This document shows, in pieces, positions 1 through 8,199 of a stretch of 64,000 nt of DNA. The translations under genes and the position numbers were made by a program. Source of the DNA: Candidatus Omnitrophota bacterium (GTDB lineage: Bacteria; Omnitrophota; Gorgyraeia; Gygaellales; Profunditerraquicolaceae); assembly GCA_022710715.1 (NCBI GenBank), contig JAKLGJ010000005.1, positions 1-64,000 of the forward strand, given 5' to 3'. How positions within the stretch are numbered: position 1 is the first letter of the stretch; every line of letters begins with the position of its first letter. Below the pieces are notes generated by a model. That model was not told where the DNA came from. It made no database searches and was given only the letters and a program-made list of their open reading frames with translations.

Positions 1-360
1 CAGGAAGCCGCGCAGAAAGAAAAAGCGCTGAAAGCCCAACAGGCCGCGGAGCGAAAAGCGCAGGAACTTAAAGCCAGGGAAGAAGCGCGGAAGAAAGAGA
101 AAGAATTGCAGGCCAAGCAGCTGGCGGAAGAAAAAGCCGCAGAATTGAAAGCGGAGCAGGAAGCGGCGAAAAAAGCCCAGGAAGCCCAGGCCAAACAGGA
201 AGCCGCGCAGAAAGAAAAAGCGCTGAAAGCCCAACAGGCCGCGGAGCGGAAAGCGCAGGAACTTAAAGCCAGGGAAGAAACCCGGAAGAAAGAGAAAGAA
301 TTGCAGGCCAAGCAGCTGGCGGAAGAAAAAGCCGCAGAATTGAAAGCAAAACAGGAAGCG
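1..360 (+). repeat. 195-bp tandem repeat encoding a 65-residue helical unit
   Basis: Bases 1-156 reappear at 196-351 with only a few substitutions (for example cga to cgg at 54/249, and a change around 87/282). The period of 195 bp is exactly 65 codons, so the frame is kept. The copies diverge after about base 157/352. More copies may lie upstream of the window edge. Near-identity at the DNA level indicates recent duplication or ongoing homogenisation. Confidence 0.85.
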
Positions 361-1110
361 GATAAGCAAGCTCAAGCGCTGAAAGCTCAAAAGGAATCCG
401 CAGCGCAGCCTGCGCGTGTGGTCGAACCGGAAACGAAACCCGCGCCGAAGCAACCGGCGGCGGTTCCTGCGGCAGCGGCGAGCGTTCCGGTAAAGAAACA
501 GGTTTCCCGGGCAGAAGCTTACGGCATGACCGAAGAGGAGTTTGAAGCCGCGCAGAAGGAAAAAGAGCGGAAATTAAAGCAGGAAGAGATGGAAGCGCGG
601 CGGAAATATCAGGAAGAGAAGCGTCGCAAGAAAGAAGCGCGCAAACAAAAAGTTCTGGCTGACGATAAAGCTCAGGCCGCTCAAGAGCAACTGGCTATAG
701 AAGAAGGCAAACGCCAGAAGAATGAAAAAAAGCGCCTGGAGGAAATGGAAGAAGCTTTTCAGGCTGCCTGGAAAGACAGCAAGACTGCCGCCGCGCAGAA
801 ACCGCAGCCGGCCGCAGTGCTTTCCGAAGAGCAGCGCCATGCCCGCGTCAGGTCGCTGGCGCAAGACATAAAAACGGATTTGATCGAAGGCGATACCAGC
901 AGAATAGATGATCAGGCGGACTGGACAGACCAGCCGCGCCCGCGCCGCGCCTCCGGGCAGAGGGTCTACCAGCCTAGAGATGATCTGGCGCGCAAAAGAT
1001 ATATCGAGCAATCATTCGACGAGATCGAATGTCCGGATACCAGCCGGCAGCGCAAAGTCGAAAACGCTCTGGATAAGGCCGACGCCTGGCTGGAGGAAAA
1101 CTTGTGGTAA
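1..1110 (+). CDS. Coiled-coil repeat protein of the pilus/secretion locus (5' end outside window)
   Basis: The reading frame is open from the first base, so the N-terminus lies outside the window. Residues 1 to about 145 are an almost uninterrupted Ala/Glu/Lys/Gln-rich helix, as in TolA-like proteins, built from 65-residue units encoded by tandem DNA repeats. A Pro/Ala-rich linker follows (about residues 135-165), then a second charged helix and an acidic C-terminal tail ending in LEENLW. No catalytic motif is visible. The stop codon overlaps the GTG start of the first pseudopilin, so it is translationally coupled to the pilus/secretion genes. A periplasm-spanning or scaffold role would fit, but this is inference. 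I do not recognise a named family. Confidence 0.7.
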   Translation, partial: QEAAQKEKALKAQQAAERKAQELKAREEARKKEKELQAKQLAEEKAAELKAEQEAAKKAQEAQAKQEAAQKEKALKAQQAAERKAQELKAREETRKKEKELQAKQLAEEKAAELKAKQEADKQAQALKAQKESAAQPARVVEPETKPAPKQPAAVPAAAASVPVKKQVSRAEAYGMTEEEFEAAQKEKERKLKQEEMEARRKYQEEKRRKKEARKQKVLADDKAQAAQEQLAIEEGKRQKNEKKRLEEMEEAFQAAWKDSKTAAAQKPQPAAVLSEEQRHARVRSLAQDIKTDLIEGDTSRIDDQADWTDQPRPRRASGQRVYQPRDDLARKRYIEQSFDEIECPDTSRQRKVENALDKADAWLEENLW

Positions 1111-1553
1111 GAGCGAGAAAAGGGTTCAGTCTGATTGAGTTGCTCATGGTCCTGGCCGTAACCGCGATACTGGCTTCGACGGTGATGGTCGCTTTTTCGG
1201 CGATGATCCGGCCCCGGCTGGAAACCACGATGCGCAATCTCTGGTTGGATCTGTGCTATACCCGGTCATTGGCGGTGAACAACATGACTGCGTACGCCCT
1301 GGTGGTGAACGCCACAACCAGGAATTACCGGATATACCGTTCGCCGACCCCATCTCCGGCTGATTATATCCCTGCGAATCTGGTCAAGCAGGTGCTCCTG
1401 GATGTGGATATCGTCACATCCCCGATCGCCAACCTGACTGCGCATCCCCCGGGCAATACCTCCGGCTGCAGCTGGTTCAATCTGACTTTCAATAACCGGA
1501 CGAAACGGATTCAGGTGTATTCCGATACGGGTTTCTTTAAAATGATCTGGTGA
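1104..1553 (+). CDS. GspH/FimT-like minor pseudopilin
   Basis: A 149-residue protein with a type III (prepilin) signal: short basic leader, Gly7, then FSLIELL, with Glu at mature position 5 and a hydrophobic helix to about residue 30. A prepilin peptidase would cleave after Gly7. The GTG start overlaps the stop of the upstream coiled-coil gene. Its place as first of four minor pseudopilin genes and its size match GspH/FimT. Minor pseudopilins prime assembly of a type II secretion pseudopilus or type IV pilus in the inner membrane. Assignment to H rather than another class rests on order and length. Confidence 0.8.
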   Translation: MVRARKGFSLIELLMVLAVTAILASTVMVAFSAMIRPRLETTMRNLWLDLCYTRSLAVNNMTAYALVVNATTRNYRIYRSPTPSPADYIPANLVKQVLLDVDIVTSPIANLTAHPPGNTSGCSWFNLTFNNRTKRIQVYSDTGFFKMIW

Positions 1554-1571
1554 AACTCCTGCGGACTGCCT

Positions 1572-1961
1572 ATGAAGCATATGCCAAAGAACGAAAAAGC
1601 GCTGACCTTGATTGAAGTGGTGGTTGCCGTTACCATCCTGCTGGCCGTTTTCGTCAGCCTGATCAGCATTTTCGGCCAGGGCGCGCGTTATATGCGCAAG
1701 AGCCTGCTTTCCACCACCGCGTTATTCCTGGCGCAGGAGGCTTTAGAGAACGCCACTTTTAATCCGGCTCTTCCCTGTTGTACCAGCACTCAAACCGATA
1801 CCCAGGTCCTCAATAATGCGACGTTTACGCGTAGATTGACTATTGATGCGCTGTTGGCTTCCGACTGGCCGGTGCACCGAAGATATAATGCCACGGTTAC
1901 CTGGCAGGGAGAAAAAGGCCAGCAGTCAGTGACGTTGATCACCACAAAGGCAAGGTATTGA
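1572..1961 (+). CDS. GspI/PilV-like minor pseudopilin
   Basis: A 129-residue prepilin-like protein. The N-terminal motif is KA/LTLIEVVVAV, followed by a hydrophobic helix to about residue 35. The residue before the expected cleavage site is Ala rather than the usual Gly, while Glu at +5 is kept. The rest is a small globular domain with a CC pair near residue 70. It lies 18 bases after the previous pseudopilin, and its TGA overlaps the next ATG (TGATG). An alternative ATG at 1581 would shorten the leader by three residues. By order it corresponds to GspI, the partner of GspJ and GspK in the pseudopilus tip. Confidence 0.78.
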   Translation: MKHMPKNEKALTLIEVVVAVTILLAVFVSLISIFGQGARYMRKSLLSTTALFLAQEALENATFNPALPCCTSTQTDTQVLNNATFTRRLTIDALLASDWPVHRRYNATVTWQGEKGQQSVTLITTKARY

Positions 1962-2479
1962 TGCGCACGCGTCCTCATCACAAGAGAAGTTTTACCCTCA
2001 CCGAGGTGTTGATCAGCCTGGTGGTTTTCTGCCTGGTTATGGCCACTTCCACTGCCGGCTTCTATATCGTGTTCGACAAATGGAAGAAGCAGAAAGATAT
2101 GCTGGAACTGCTGGTGAACAGCCGCTGGGCGATGATGCGTTTAAGCAAGGAATTCCGAAGAGCAAATGCGTATGACACCAGCAACGGAAAACTGGATCTT
2201 AGATTTGACGTCGGCGGCAGACGGTTCTGGTATTGGAAAGGAAAGAGTGTTCATGCTTCCGGCGATCCCAATACTTTTTATCGTTTCGAAGGAACTACGG
2301 CGGATGGTTGGAACGACGCCAAGAACGGTAAGGTGGAAATGGCGCAATACTTCACCGATCTGCCCGGAAACGGGGATAATCCGTTTTCTTGTTCGGGAAA
2401 TGTTTGCCTGATCACTTTCAGGACCGATCTGGTCGGACAGGATCTGATCTTACGCACGTCGGTAAGAAGGCGCAATTAA
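1961..2479 (+). CDS. GspJ/PilW-like minor pseudopilin
   Basis: A 172-residue prepilin-like protein starting at the ATG that overlaps the upstream stop; a TTG one codon earlier is less likely. The signal is RS/FTLTEVLISL, with Ser instead of Gly before the cleavage site and Glu kept at +5. A hydrophobic helix follows to about residue 37, then a C-terminal beta-rich domain. Length and position between the I-like and K-like genes fit GspJ/PilW, part of the pseudopilus tip complex. The atypical -1 residue is shared in spirit with the previous gene (Ala there). Confidence 0.78.
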   Translation: MRTRPHHKRSFTLTEVLISLVVFCLVMATSTAGFYIVFDKWKKQKDMLELLVNSRWAMMRLSKEFRRANAYDTSNGKLDLRFDVGGRRFWYWKGKSVHASGDPNTFYRFEGTTADGWNDAKNGKVEMAQYFTDLPGNGDNPFSCSGNVCLITFRTDLVGQDLILRTSVRRRN

Positions 2480-2480
2480 T

Positions 2481-2897
2481 ATGGAACGATACGCAATGCA
2501 TCGCACTACTCGCGCGCAGGCACTGATCGTCGTGCTGATCCTGATGTTCATCGCCGGCTTGATCGGCCTGGGGCTATCCAGGATGTGGGGTTCTGATTCG
2601 TCAACCCGCGTTCTGGATGAAGATAGCGTGGTCGCTTTTTATGTGGCGGAAGCCGGCCTGGAGCGGGGCAAGGCGTATATCTGGGTTTATAATACCACAA
2701 CTTCCTGGACGGGTTATACCGCGGTAGGCCTGGGGAATCACTCTGTTACCATTACTAATCCCAGCGTATACCGATTCAGCATTAACAGTACCGGCCGTTA
2801 CCATAATGCTCAACGCACCCTGCACGTAAATGTGACGACCAGCGGCGCAGGTCCGGGGACTGCTGCGGTTGATGCCGGCAGTTGGAGAGAAGATTGA
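2481..2897 (+). CDS. GspK/PilX-like tip pseudopilin, short form
   Basis: A 138-residue protein with a basic leader and a hydrophobic segment (about residues 14-34, AQALIVVLILMFIAGLIGLG) that lacks the Glu at +5, as is typical of GspK. VAFYVAEAGLERGK at about residues 49-62 resembles the conserved PilX/GspK helix (AEAG). Classic GspK is over 300 residues, so this is closer to PilX-type short proteins. It follows the J-like gene by one base. The role would be tip or initiation of pseudopilus assembly. Confidence 0.7.
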   Translation: MERYAMHRTTRAQALIVVLILMFIAGLIGLGLSRMWGSDSSTRVLDEDSVVAFYVAEAGLERGKAYIWVYNTTTSWTGYTAVGLGNHSVTITNPSVYRFSINSTGRYHNAQRTLHVNVTTSGAGPGTAAVDAGSWRED

Positions 2898-2900
2898 TCT

Positions 2901-4136
2901 ATGCAGACCTATTCATATAAAGCGCGGGATAATGCGGGGAAGCTGGTTACGGGCGTGTTGGCCGCGGAAAACGAAACAGAGCTCTACGGCCATCTGACCA
3001 AGCTCGGATATATACTTACCTTTGCCAGGCCGGTTGCCGCTTCGGCCGCCGGGGGCAAATCCGAGGGTACTGCCGGGGCGCGCATGCAATCCAATGAGGT
3101 GCTGTATTTCACCACGCAGCTTTTCATCTCCCTGGATTCCGGCGTGCCGCTTTTGACCAGTCTCAAGGATCTGGCTAAGAATTCGGAGAACAAGAAAGTG
3201 CAGATGGTAATCAACGATATTATCCGGCGGGTGGAGTCCGGGACCAATCTCAAGGAAGCGCTGGAAGCTCACCCCCGGAGTTTCAACAAACTCTATACCG
3301 CGATCATCGACGCCGGGGAGAGCACCGGTAAATTGCCCATCGTGCTCGAGGATCTGGCCAAACTGCTGGAATGGCAGATGGATATTAAATCCAAGGTTAC
3401 CGAAGCATCGATCTATCCCATCGTGCTTTTCAGCGTGATGATCATGGTGGTGCTGGTGCTCATCGGCGTGGTTATCCCTAAATTCAAGCCTATGCTTGAG
3501 CAACTGGGCGTGGGGCTGCCTACGCCGACGCTGGTGGTCCTGGCCGTCAGTTCGGTGATCGAGAAATTCTGGTGGGCGTTCCTTCTGTGCGCAGGCGGAG
3601 TGGTCGGCGGCTTGATGGTTTTGAATTCCAAACCTCAAGGGAAGCTGATGGTGGACCGGGCTAAATTGAACGTGCCGATTTTCGGCGATCTTCTGTATAA
3701 GATCGCGCTGTCGCGTTTCTGCCATACCTTCGCGCTTTCCCTGCGCGCCGGCGTCAATGTTTTTTCTTCCCTGGGCATCGCCGCGCAGGTCGTCAATAAT
3801 TCGCTGCTGGAGTCGTCGCTGAACAAAGCCAGGGAATACGTCAATGTCGGAGAGAAGATCTCCACTTCGCTGGAGCTGGCGTCGAAAGACTTGAGTAAGA
3901 AATATCCGGATATCGTTATCCGCATGATCCAGGTGGGCGAGCAGAGCGGTAACCTTGCCCAGACCATGGAGAAAGTGAACCAGTATTACGATAAGGAAGT
4001 CCCGTCGGCGATCCGCAAGATCTTCGCCATGATGGAGCCGCTGCTGGTAGTGGTGATGGGTATTGTCGTGGCGGGGATCGCCATGGCGGTCTTTCTGCCG
4101 ATGATTTCCATGATCAGCAATGTGGGAGGCAAATAA
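2901..4136 (+). CDS. gspF: Type II secretion/type IV pilus inner-membrane platform protein GspF/PilC
   Basis: A 411-residue polytopic protein with two GspF (T2SSF) domains, about residues 70-190 and 275-400, and three hydrophobic segments near 168-190, 215-240 and 375-400. The N-terminal region (YSYKARDNAGKLVTG) is the standard start of the family. The platform protein couples the cytoplasmic assembly ATPase to pilin polymerisation. No ATPase or secretin gene is in the window. It sits between the pseudopilins and the PilM-PilN fusion, the usual order of these clusters. Confidence 0.93.
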   Translation: MQTYSYKARDNAGKLVTGVLAAENETELYGHLTKLGYILTFARPVAASAAGGKSEGTAGARMQSNEVLYFTTQLFISLDSGVPLLTSLKDLAKNSENKKVQMVINDIIRRVESGTNLKEALEAHPRSFNKLYTAIIDAGESTGKLPIVLEDLAKLLEWQMDIKSKVTEASIYPIVLFSVMIMVVLVLIGVVIPKFKPMLEQLGVGLPTPTLVVLAVSSVIEKFWWAFLLCAGGVVGGLMVLNSKPQGKLMVDRAKLNVPIFGDLLYKIALSRFCHTFALSLRAGVNVFSSLGIAAQVVNNSLLESSLNKAREYVNVGEKISTSLELASKDLSKKYPDIVIRMIQVGEQSGNLAQTMEKVNQYYDKEVPSAIRKIFAMMEPLLVVVMGIVVAGIAMAVFLPMISMISNVGGK

Positions 4137-5888
4137 GTGGCGTCGAAATTGATTGTCGGCATAGATATCGGGCAACGCGATACCAAGGTCGTGGTCCTGG
4201 AGAAAAAAGTCAAGCTCGGGCTGGTTGACGCTTTCAGCTTCCCTTCTCCGTTTGTCGCCGGTCAGGTGGAAGACAAGAAGATCGACGCCGATAAATTCAA
4301 ACACGAATTCAATGAGCATTTCTCCCTGGAAAAACTGCGTTCCGCCAGGGTCGCGATGAACCTTCCCGCGGCCGGCATTACCGCCATGCTGGTGCAGATG
4401 CCCATGCTCACGGCGAAGGAACTCGCTTACGCTTCGGTGAATGAAGCCAAGCAGAAGATGATCCCGCATTCCGGTCCGGCGCATATCTTCGAATGTCTGA
4501 TGCTGGGCGACCGCACCTACGACCAGACCACCAAATCGGAGGTGCTGGTAGTCCGGACGGAGAAAAAGTATGTGGATACCGTCATGGCGGTATTCGACAA
4601 GACGGATATCTCGCCGGTTCTGGTCGTGCCCACGCCGTTCGTGGTGGGCGGGATGCTGCCCAGGGATGTCTGGAAAAAGGACGAGGATATCGCTTTTGTG
4701 GAGATCGGAGCCATGTCCGTTAATTTCTTTATCTGCCGGGAAAGCAAACTGGTGTTCCACCGCAATATCGTATTCGGGCTCGCCGCTATCATCAAAGATC
4801 TGGCCAATAAGCTTGATATAGACGAAGAGCGGATGTCCGATCTGGTGCATAAAGATCTGGGGCTGCCCAAAGTCGATTTTAACCTCGAGGATAAAGTCGC
4901 CCTGGCCGAAGAGATCATGCGCCAGAAATACGAAGCCAGCTCGAATCCGGAGCAGGGAGAGCAGAACGGGATCAATCAGCTGGAATTCCGCATGCACTGG
5001 CAGCCGCATCTGGACCGGATCATCCAGGAATTCAGGCGTTCGCTGGCTTATTACAAGGATCAGTCGCGCGGCCGGCGCGTTGAATCTATTTATTTCCTGG
5101 GCGGCTGCTGCCGGATAAAGAATTTCGTGGCAACGGTGAGCGCCTCTATCGGAGGTCAGTGTCAGGAGCTGCTGCCTTTTAAGAACCTGCAGGTGCCGGG
5201 CGACAAATTCAGCCCGGATAATCCGCTGACCACTCCCGTTTTTGCCAATGCTGTCGGTTTGGCGATGGGTACGCTTGCTCTCAAGGATAAACATCAGGCG
5301 CCGATCAATTTCCTGCCGGAAGAGCTGCGTAAAAAAGAAACCAAGCATCTGGTTAACTGGATTATGGTGGCCGGTCTGTCCGTGTTTTCTTTTCTGGCCG
5401 CGGCGTTTCTGGCCATTTTGATAGTTAATAACGGCGTTCTGTCGGAAAAGATCCGCCGCGTGGAGTTCGATCTCAACCGCACCAAAGAGAAGCAGATCGA
5501 TGTGCAGTCTATCGTGGAAAAAGAAGCCCGCATTCAGGAGCGTAAAGCGGCGATCGATACGGTCAAATCCGGCCGCAGGGATATGCTTGCCCTTTTGCGG
5601 ACGATAGCGGATATGCTGCCCCGGGAAGTTTTATTCAAGAAAGCCGACATTTCCGACAAGGGCGTGGAAATCGAAGCGCAGATCAATCTGGATTTCGAGC
5701 AAAGTCAGGAAATTGTGGACGAGGTGGAGGCAAGTTTCAAAGCGGATCCGCGGTTCATGAATATCAGCGTTTCCGGTCCGGAAATGGAGCCGGTTTCATC
5801 CGATGCGTTCGCCCAGCAGCAGGGCGAACGGCTTACTGCGTCCAAAGCGCGTGATTTTAAGATCAAAGCGGAGTTGTCAGGAAAATGA
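4137..5888 (+). CDS. PilM-PilN fusion (GspL-like) assembly protein
   Basis: A 583-residue protein with a GTG start abutting the gspF stop. Residues 1 to about 385 are a PilM-type actin fold: phosphate-1 loop GIDIGQRDTKVVVLE at about 8-22 and FVEIGAMSVNFFI near 190. From residue 390 the PilN signature INFLPEELRKK begins, followed by one transmembrane helix (about 404-428), a coiled coil and a periplasmic domain. PilM and PilN are normally separate genes; joined, they give the layout of GspL. It would link the cytoplasmic ATPase to the inner-membrane PilO/GspM partner encoded next. The TGA overlaps the pilO ATG. Confidence 0.88.
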   Translation: MASKLIVGIDIGQRDTKVVVLEKKVKLGLVDAFSFPSPFVAGQVEDKKIDADKFKHEFNEHFSLEKLRSARVAMNLPAAGITAMLVQMPMLTAKELAYASVNEAKQKMIPHSGPAHIFECLMLGDRTYDQTTKSEVLVVRTEKKYVDTVMAVFDKTDISPVLVVPTPFVVGGMLPRDVWKKDEDIAFVEIGAMSVNFFICRESKLVFHRNIVFGLAAIIKDLANKLDIDEERMSDLVHKDLGLPKVDFNLEDKVALAEEIMRQKYEASSNPEQGEQNGINQLEFRMHWQPHLDRIIQEFRRSLAYYKDQSRGRRVESIYFLGGCCRIKNFVATVSASIGGQCQELLPFKNLQVPGDKFSPDNPLTTPVFANAVGLAMGTLALKDKHQAPINFLPEELRKKETKHLVNWIMVAGLSVFSFLAAAFLAILIVNNGVLSEKIRRVEFDLNRTKEKQIDVQSIVEKEARIQERKAAIDTVKSGRRDMLALLRTIADMLPREVLFKKADISDKGVEIEAQINLDFEQSQEIVDEVEASFKADPRFMNISVSGPEMEPVSSDAFAQQQGERLTASKARDFKIKAELSGK

Positions 5889-6481
5889 AATTAAAAAAGA
5901 CCACCATCATAACCCTGTTCCTGCTGTGCTCGCTGATAACGCTCCTGGGGCTTGATTTCTGGCAACGGACTGTCCAGCAGCAGCTTACGGAAAAGCATAG
6001 AATCACCCTGGAGCAGCTCAATGAAGCCCAGAGTATTAACAAGCGCAAGGTGGAATTAAAACGCAAATCCCGGGGCTACGACCGGGAAGAACTGGCGCAG
6101 TTACGGGTCATGCCTTTGCGTTCGATCCGGCCGCTGGACCTGTTCAAAGTTCTGTTGCGCACATCCGGACAGATGGGGTTGGTTGACGTGGAGATCGAGC
6201 TGGTGCAGAAAAAAGACACGGAGAAGCAGGAGAACGGCCAGCCGCTCGGAGGACCGGGCACGCCTGCGGTTCCGGAAGTGGTTTTGCCTCCTAAAGTGCA
6301 GGCTGTCAAATTCAGACTCGAGGGCAAGGGGGCATATCCGGACCTGGTGAAATTCCTGCAGCAACTCTCTTCCATGGACCGCCTGGTGAGCATTAAAGGG
6401 TTGATCATTGAGCGGACCGAAGATGCGTTCCCTTTGCAGGAGATCAAGCTCGAACTGGTGGCGTACACTTTTACCGAGTAA
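5885..6481 (+). CDS. pilO: PilO/GspM-like inner-membrane alignment protein
   Basis: A 198-residue bitopic protein: a short cytoplasmic N-terminus, one transmembrane helix (about residues 7-26), a coiled coil (about 30-75), and a C-terminal ferredoxin-like periplasmic domain after a Gly/Pro-rich linker near 120-135. PilO (GspM) heterodimerises with PilN (GspL) to form the periplasmic alignment complex. ATGA overlap with the PilM-PilN fusion supports coupled synthesis. Sequence is poorly conserved in this family, so the name rests on topology and position. Confidence 0.78.
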   Translation: MKLKKTTIITLFLLCSLITLLGLDFWQRTVQQQLTEKHRITLEQLNEAQSINKRKVELKRKSRGYDREELAQLRVMPLRSIRPLDLFKVLLRTSGQMGLVDVEIELVQKKDTEKQENGQPLGGPGTPAVPEVVLPPKVQAVKFRLEGKGAYPDLVKFLQQLSSMDRLVSIKGLIIERTEDAFPLQEIKLELVAYTFTE

Positions 6482-6487
6482 AAGTGC

Positions 6488-6515
6488 TTGACAAAAAAGG
6501 CAGCTATGCTAAACT
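6488..6515 (+). promoter_or_regulatory. Probable sigma-70 promoter of the major pilin
   Basis: TTGACA at 6488-6493, a 16-base spacer and TAACT-type -10 (TAAACT, 6510-6515, 4 of 6 matches). It starts 7 bases after the pilO stop and about 33 bases before the pilin start. An independent promoter would let the abundant pilin be made in excess of the assembly proteins. Confidence 0.6.
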
Positions 6516-6547
6516 CAAGGTACCACACTATTAAAGGAGGAAAAGGA

Positions 6548-6979
6548 ATGAGTAAAACTCGCGGTTTTACACTGATCGAATTGATCATGGTTATTGTCAT
6601 CATCGGTATCCTAGCGGCGGTTGCCGTTCCTCAATTCATTAATCTGCAGCAGGACGCTAAGAAAGCGGTGTGCCAGGCCAACGTCGGCGCCATCCGCACG
6701 GCGCTCACCAATTTCTACGCGCGGTATCAACTCAATGAAGCTAATGCGTCTGTAGCTATTAAGTGTCCTACCGGCGTCGCCGCTGAATGTGATGCCAGCG
6801 GATATCCGGTAGCTGCGCAGCTCAATACGTTGACTTCGAATTTCGGAGTCAACTTTTTTGCGGACCGGACTCTCCCGGATAACACCAGTATGACCGCTGC
6901 TGCGGGTTCCCGCTGGGGGGATGCTGCGCGGTACGATCCGGCAACCGGCGTATTGAACATGAGTCAGTGTTGCTTGTAA
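6548..6979 (+). CDS. Major pilin/pseudopilin, GspG/PilE-like
   Basis: A 143-residue prepilin with the canonical signal TRG/FTLIELIMVIVIIGIL: Gly at -1, Phe at +1, Glu at +5 and a long hydrophobic helix. AVPQF, as in GspG and type IVa pilins, follows the helix. The ATG at 6548 is chosen because a strong AAAGGAGG precedes it; an upstream in-frame TTG overlaps the promoter. Five cysteines, ending in CC near the C-terminus, could form disulphides. It has its own promoter and ends at a strong terminator. Whether it builds a pilus or a T2SS pseudopilus cannot be decided here. Confidence 0.9.
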   Translation: MSKTRGFTLIELIMVIVIIGILAAVAVPQFINLQQDAKKAVCQANVGAIRTALTNFYARYQLNEANASVAIKCPTGVAAECDASGYPVAAQLNTLTSNFGVNFFADRTLPDNTSMTAAAGSRWGDAARYDPATGVLNMSQCCL

Positions 6980-7000
6980 CCGGACTTGGTTGAGTTTTCC

Positions 7001-7034
7001 AAGGCCCTTTAAGCTTCGGCTTGAAGGGCCTTTT
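7001..7034 (+). terminator. Intrinsic terminator after the pilin gene
   Basis: The arms AAGGCCCTTTAAGC and GCTTGAAGGGCCTT pair around a TTCG tetraloop (14 pairs, one G-T), followed by TTTTCATTT. It lies 21 bases after the pilin stop and closes the secretion/pilus transcript. Confidence 0.9.
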
Positions 7035-7116
7035 CATTTGCAGCGGGCTGCTGTTCGTATATCCATAACTTTAAGCAAAAAAAGAAGTTAGCGTGATTTT
7101 CCCGCGAGGATTTTTC

Positions 7117-7144
7117 TTGACATCACCGGATTGTGGTTTATAAT
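7117..7144 (+). promoter_or_regulatory. Consensus sigma-70 promoter of the chemotaxis operon
   Basis: TTGACA (7117-7122), a 16-base spacer and TATAAT (7139-7144): both hexamers are perfect. It lies 21 bases upstream of the cheY ATG, with GAGAGG between them as ribosome binding site. Confidence 0.9.
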
Positions 7145-7165
7145 CACATAGAGAGGTTATCGATA

Positions 7166-7540
7166 ATGAAACGAGTGATGATCGTTGATGATGCGTTGTT
7201 TATGCGCCAGATGATTTCCAAGATCCTCATCTCCGAAGGATATGAGGTGTGCTCCGAGGCGTCCTGCGCCACGGAAGCGGTGGAGAAATACAAAAAGTTC
7301 AAACCGGATCTGGTGACCATGGATATCGTCATGCCCATGATGGAAGAGCTTGACGGTATCGGCGCGGTGCGCGAGATCGTCAAGCTCGATCCGCAGGCCA
7401 GGATTCTCATCTGTTCGGTGATGGGGCAGCAGTCTCTGGTGGTGGAAGCGATCCGCGCCGGCGCGCGGGATTTTGTGACCAAACCCGTTCAGCCGGAGCG
7501 GCTGATCGTGGCGGTGCGCAATATTTTAAACAATACCTGA
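7166..7540 (+). CDS. cheY: CheY-type response regulator, first copy
   Basis: A 124-residue single receiver domain. The acidic pocket (VDDA, with TMDIVMP as phospho-acceptor region near residue 55), the switch Ser in SVMGQ and KP near residue 104 are present. It closely resembles Thermotoga CheY but has three extra residues after the MP of the beta3-alpha3 loop (MMEELDGIGAV). The ATG at 7166 is preceded by GAGAGG; a GTG at 7133 overlaps the promoter and is rejected. First gene of the chemosensory operon. It probably carries the phosphoryl signal from CheA to a motor or pilus output. Confidence 0.93.
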   Translation: MKRVMIVDDALFMRQMISKILISEGYEVCSEASCATEAVEKYKKFKPDLVTMDIVMPMMEELDGIGAVREIVKLDPQARILICSVMGQQSLVVEAIRAGARDFVTKPVQPERLIVAVRNILNNT

Positions 7541-7548
7541 AAACCCGT

Positions 7549-8160
7549 ATGGAAGATCTCAATCTTTCGGAGTATCAGAAGGACGCGTTGAAGGAGATCG
7601 GCACCATCTGCGCGGGCAATGCCGCAACCGCGCTCTCGCAGCTCCTGGATAAACAGATCACTATCGTGGTGCCCAGAATATTGTTCCTGCCGATAGAAGA
7701 CGTGCCGCAGGCCGTCGGAGGAGATGATAAGCTGGTGGTGGGACTGGTGCTGCGCGTTCTGGGCGATCTGCCCAGCACCATCGTTTTCATCTTCGGTCAG
7801 CATGATGCGCTGGCGCTGGCTTCGTTGATGACCGGCAAGGAGATCTCGGATAAAAGCGTGATCTCCGAACTTGAACGCTCGGCTCTCAAGGAAGTGGGAG
7901 TGATCCTGGCCAATTCCTACCTGGGCGCGCTGGGCAGTTTTGTCGGGCTGGGCCTGGTGCCGCGCGTGCCGGAAGTGATCATCGATATGGCCGGGGCGAT
8001 CGTGGATTATATCCTGATAGAGTTAAGCTGTAAATCGCAGTTCGCTTTGCTCATTGAGTCGGAATTCAAACAGCCGGAAGAATCCATCACCGGGCATTTC
8101 TTCTTGATCCCCGACCCGTCGGGATTCGATTTGATCATCAATTCGATTGGCAAAGGTTAA
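7549..8160 (+). CDS. cheC: CheC-family protein, first copy, both active-site Asn replaced
   Basis: A 203-residue CheC. The family has two pseudo-symmetric motifs of form [D/S]xxxExxN. Here they read DALKEIGT and SALKEVGV, so the catalytic Asn is Thr in one and Val in the other while both Glu remain. CheC normally dephosphorylates CheY-P and regulates CheD. This copy may have lost phosphatase activity and act as a binding or adaptor protein. It lies 8 bases after cheY and 39 bases before cheA. AGNAATAL after the first motif confirms the family. Confidence 0.9.
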   Translation: MEDLNLSEYQKDALKEIGTICAGNAATALSQLLDKQITIVVPRILFLPIEDVPQAVGGDDKLVVGLVLRVLGDLPSTIVFIFGQHDALALASLMTGKEISDKSVISELERSALKEVGVILANSYLGALGSFVGLGLVPRVPEVIIDMAGAIVDYILIELSCKSQFALLIESEFKQPEESITGHFFLIPDPSGFDLIINSIGKG

Positions 8161-8199
8161 CAGTTTCCGTAACCGTCGCTTCTCCAACGTCGAGGGCAT

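Noticed and set aside
2913-5348. An 811-codon open frame on the minus strand opposite gspF and the PilM-PilN fusion
   Set aside because: It lies wholly antisense to two conserved proteins, has no ribosome binding site or promoter, and its product is a biased His/Gln/Asp/Arg mix. It is a codon-usage shadow of the GC-rich genes.
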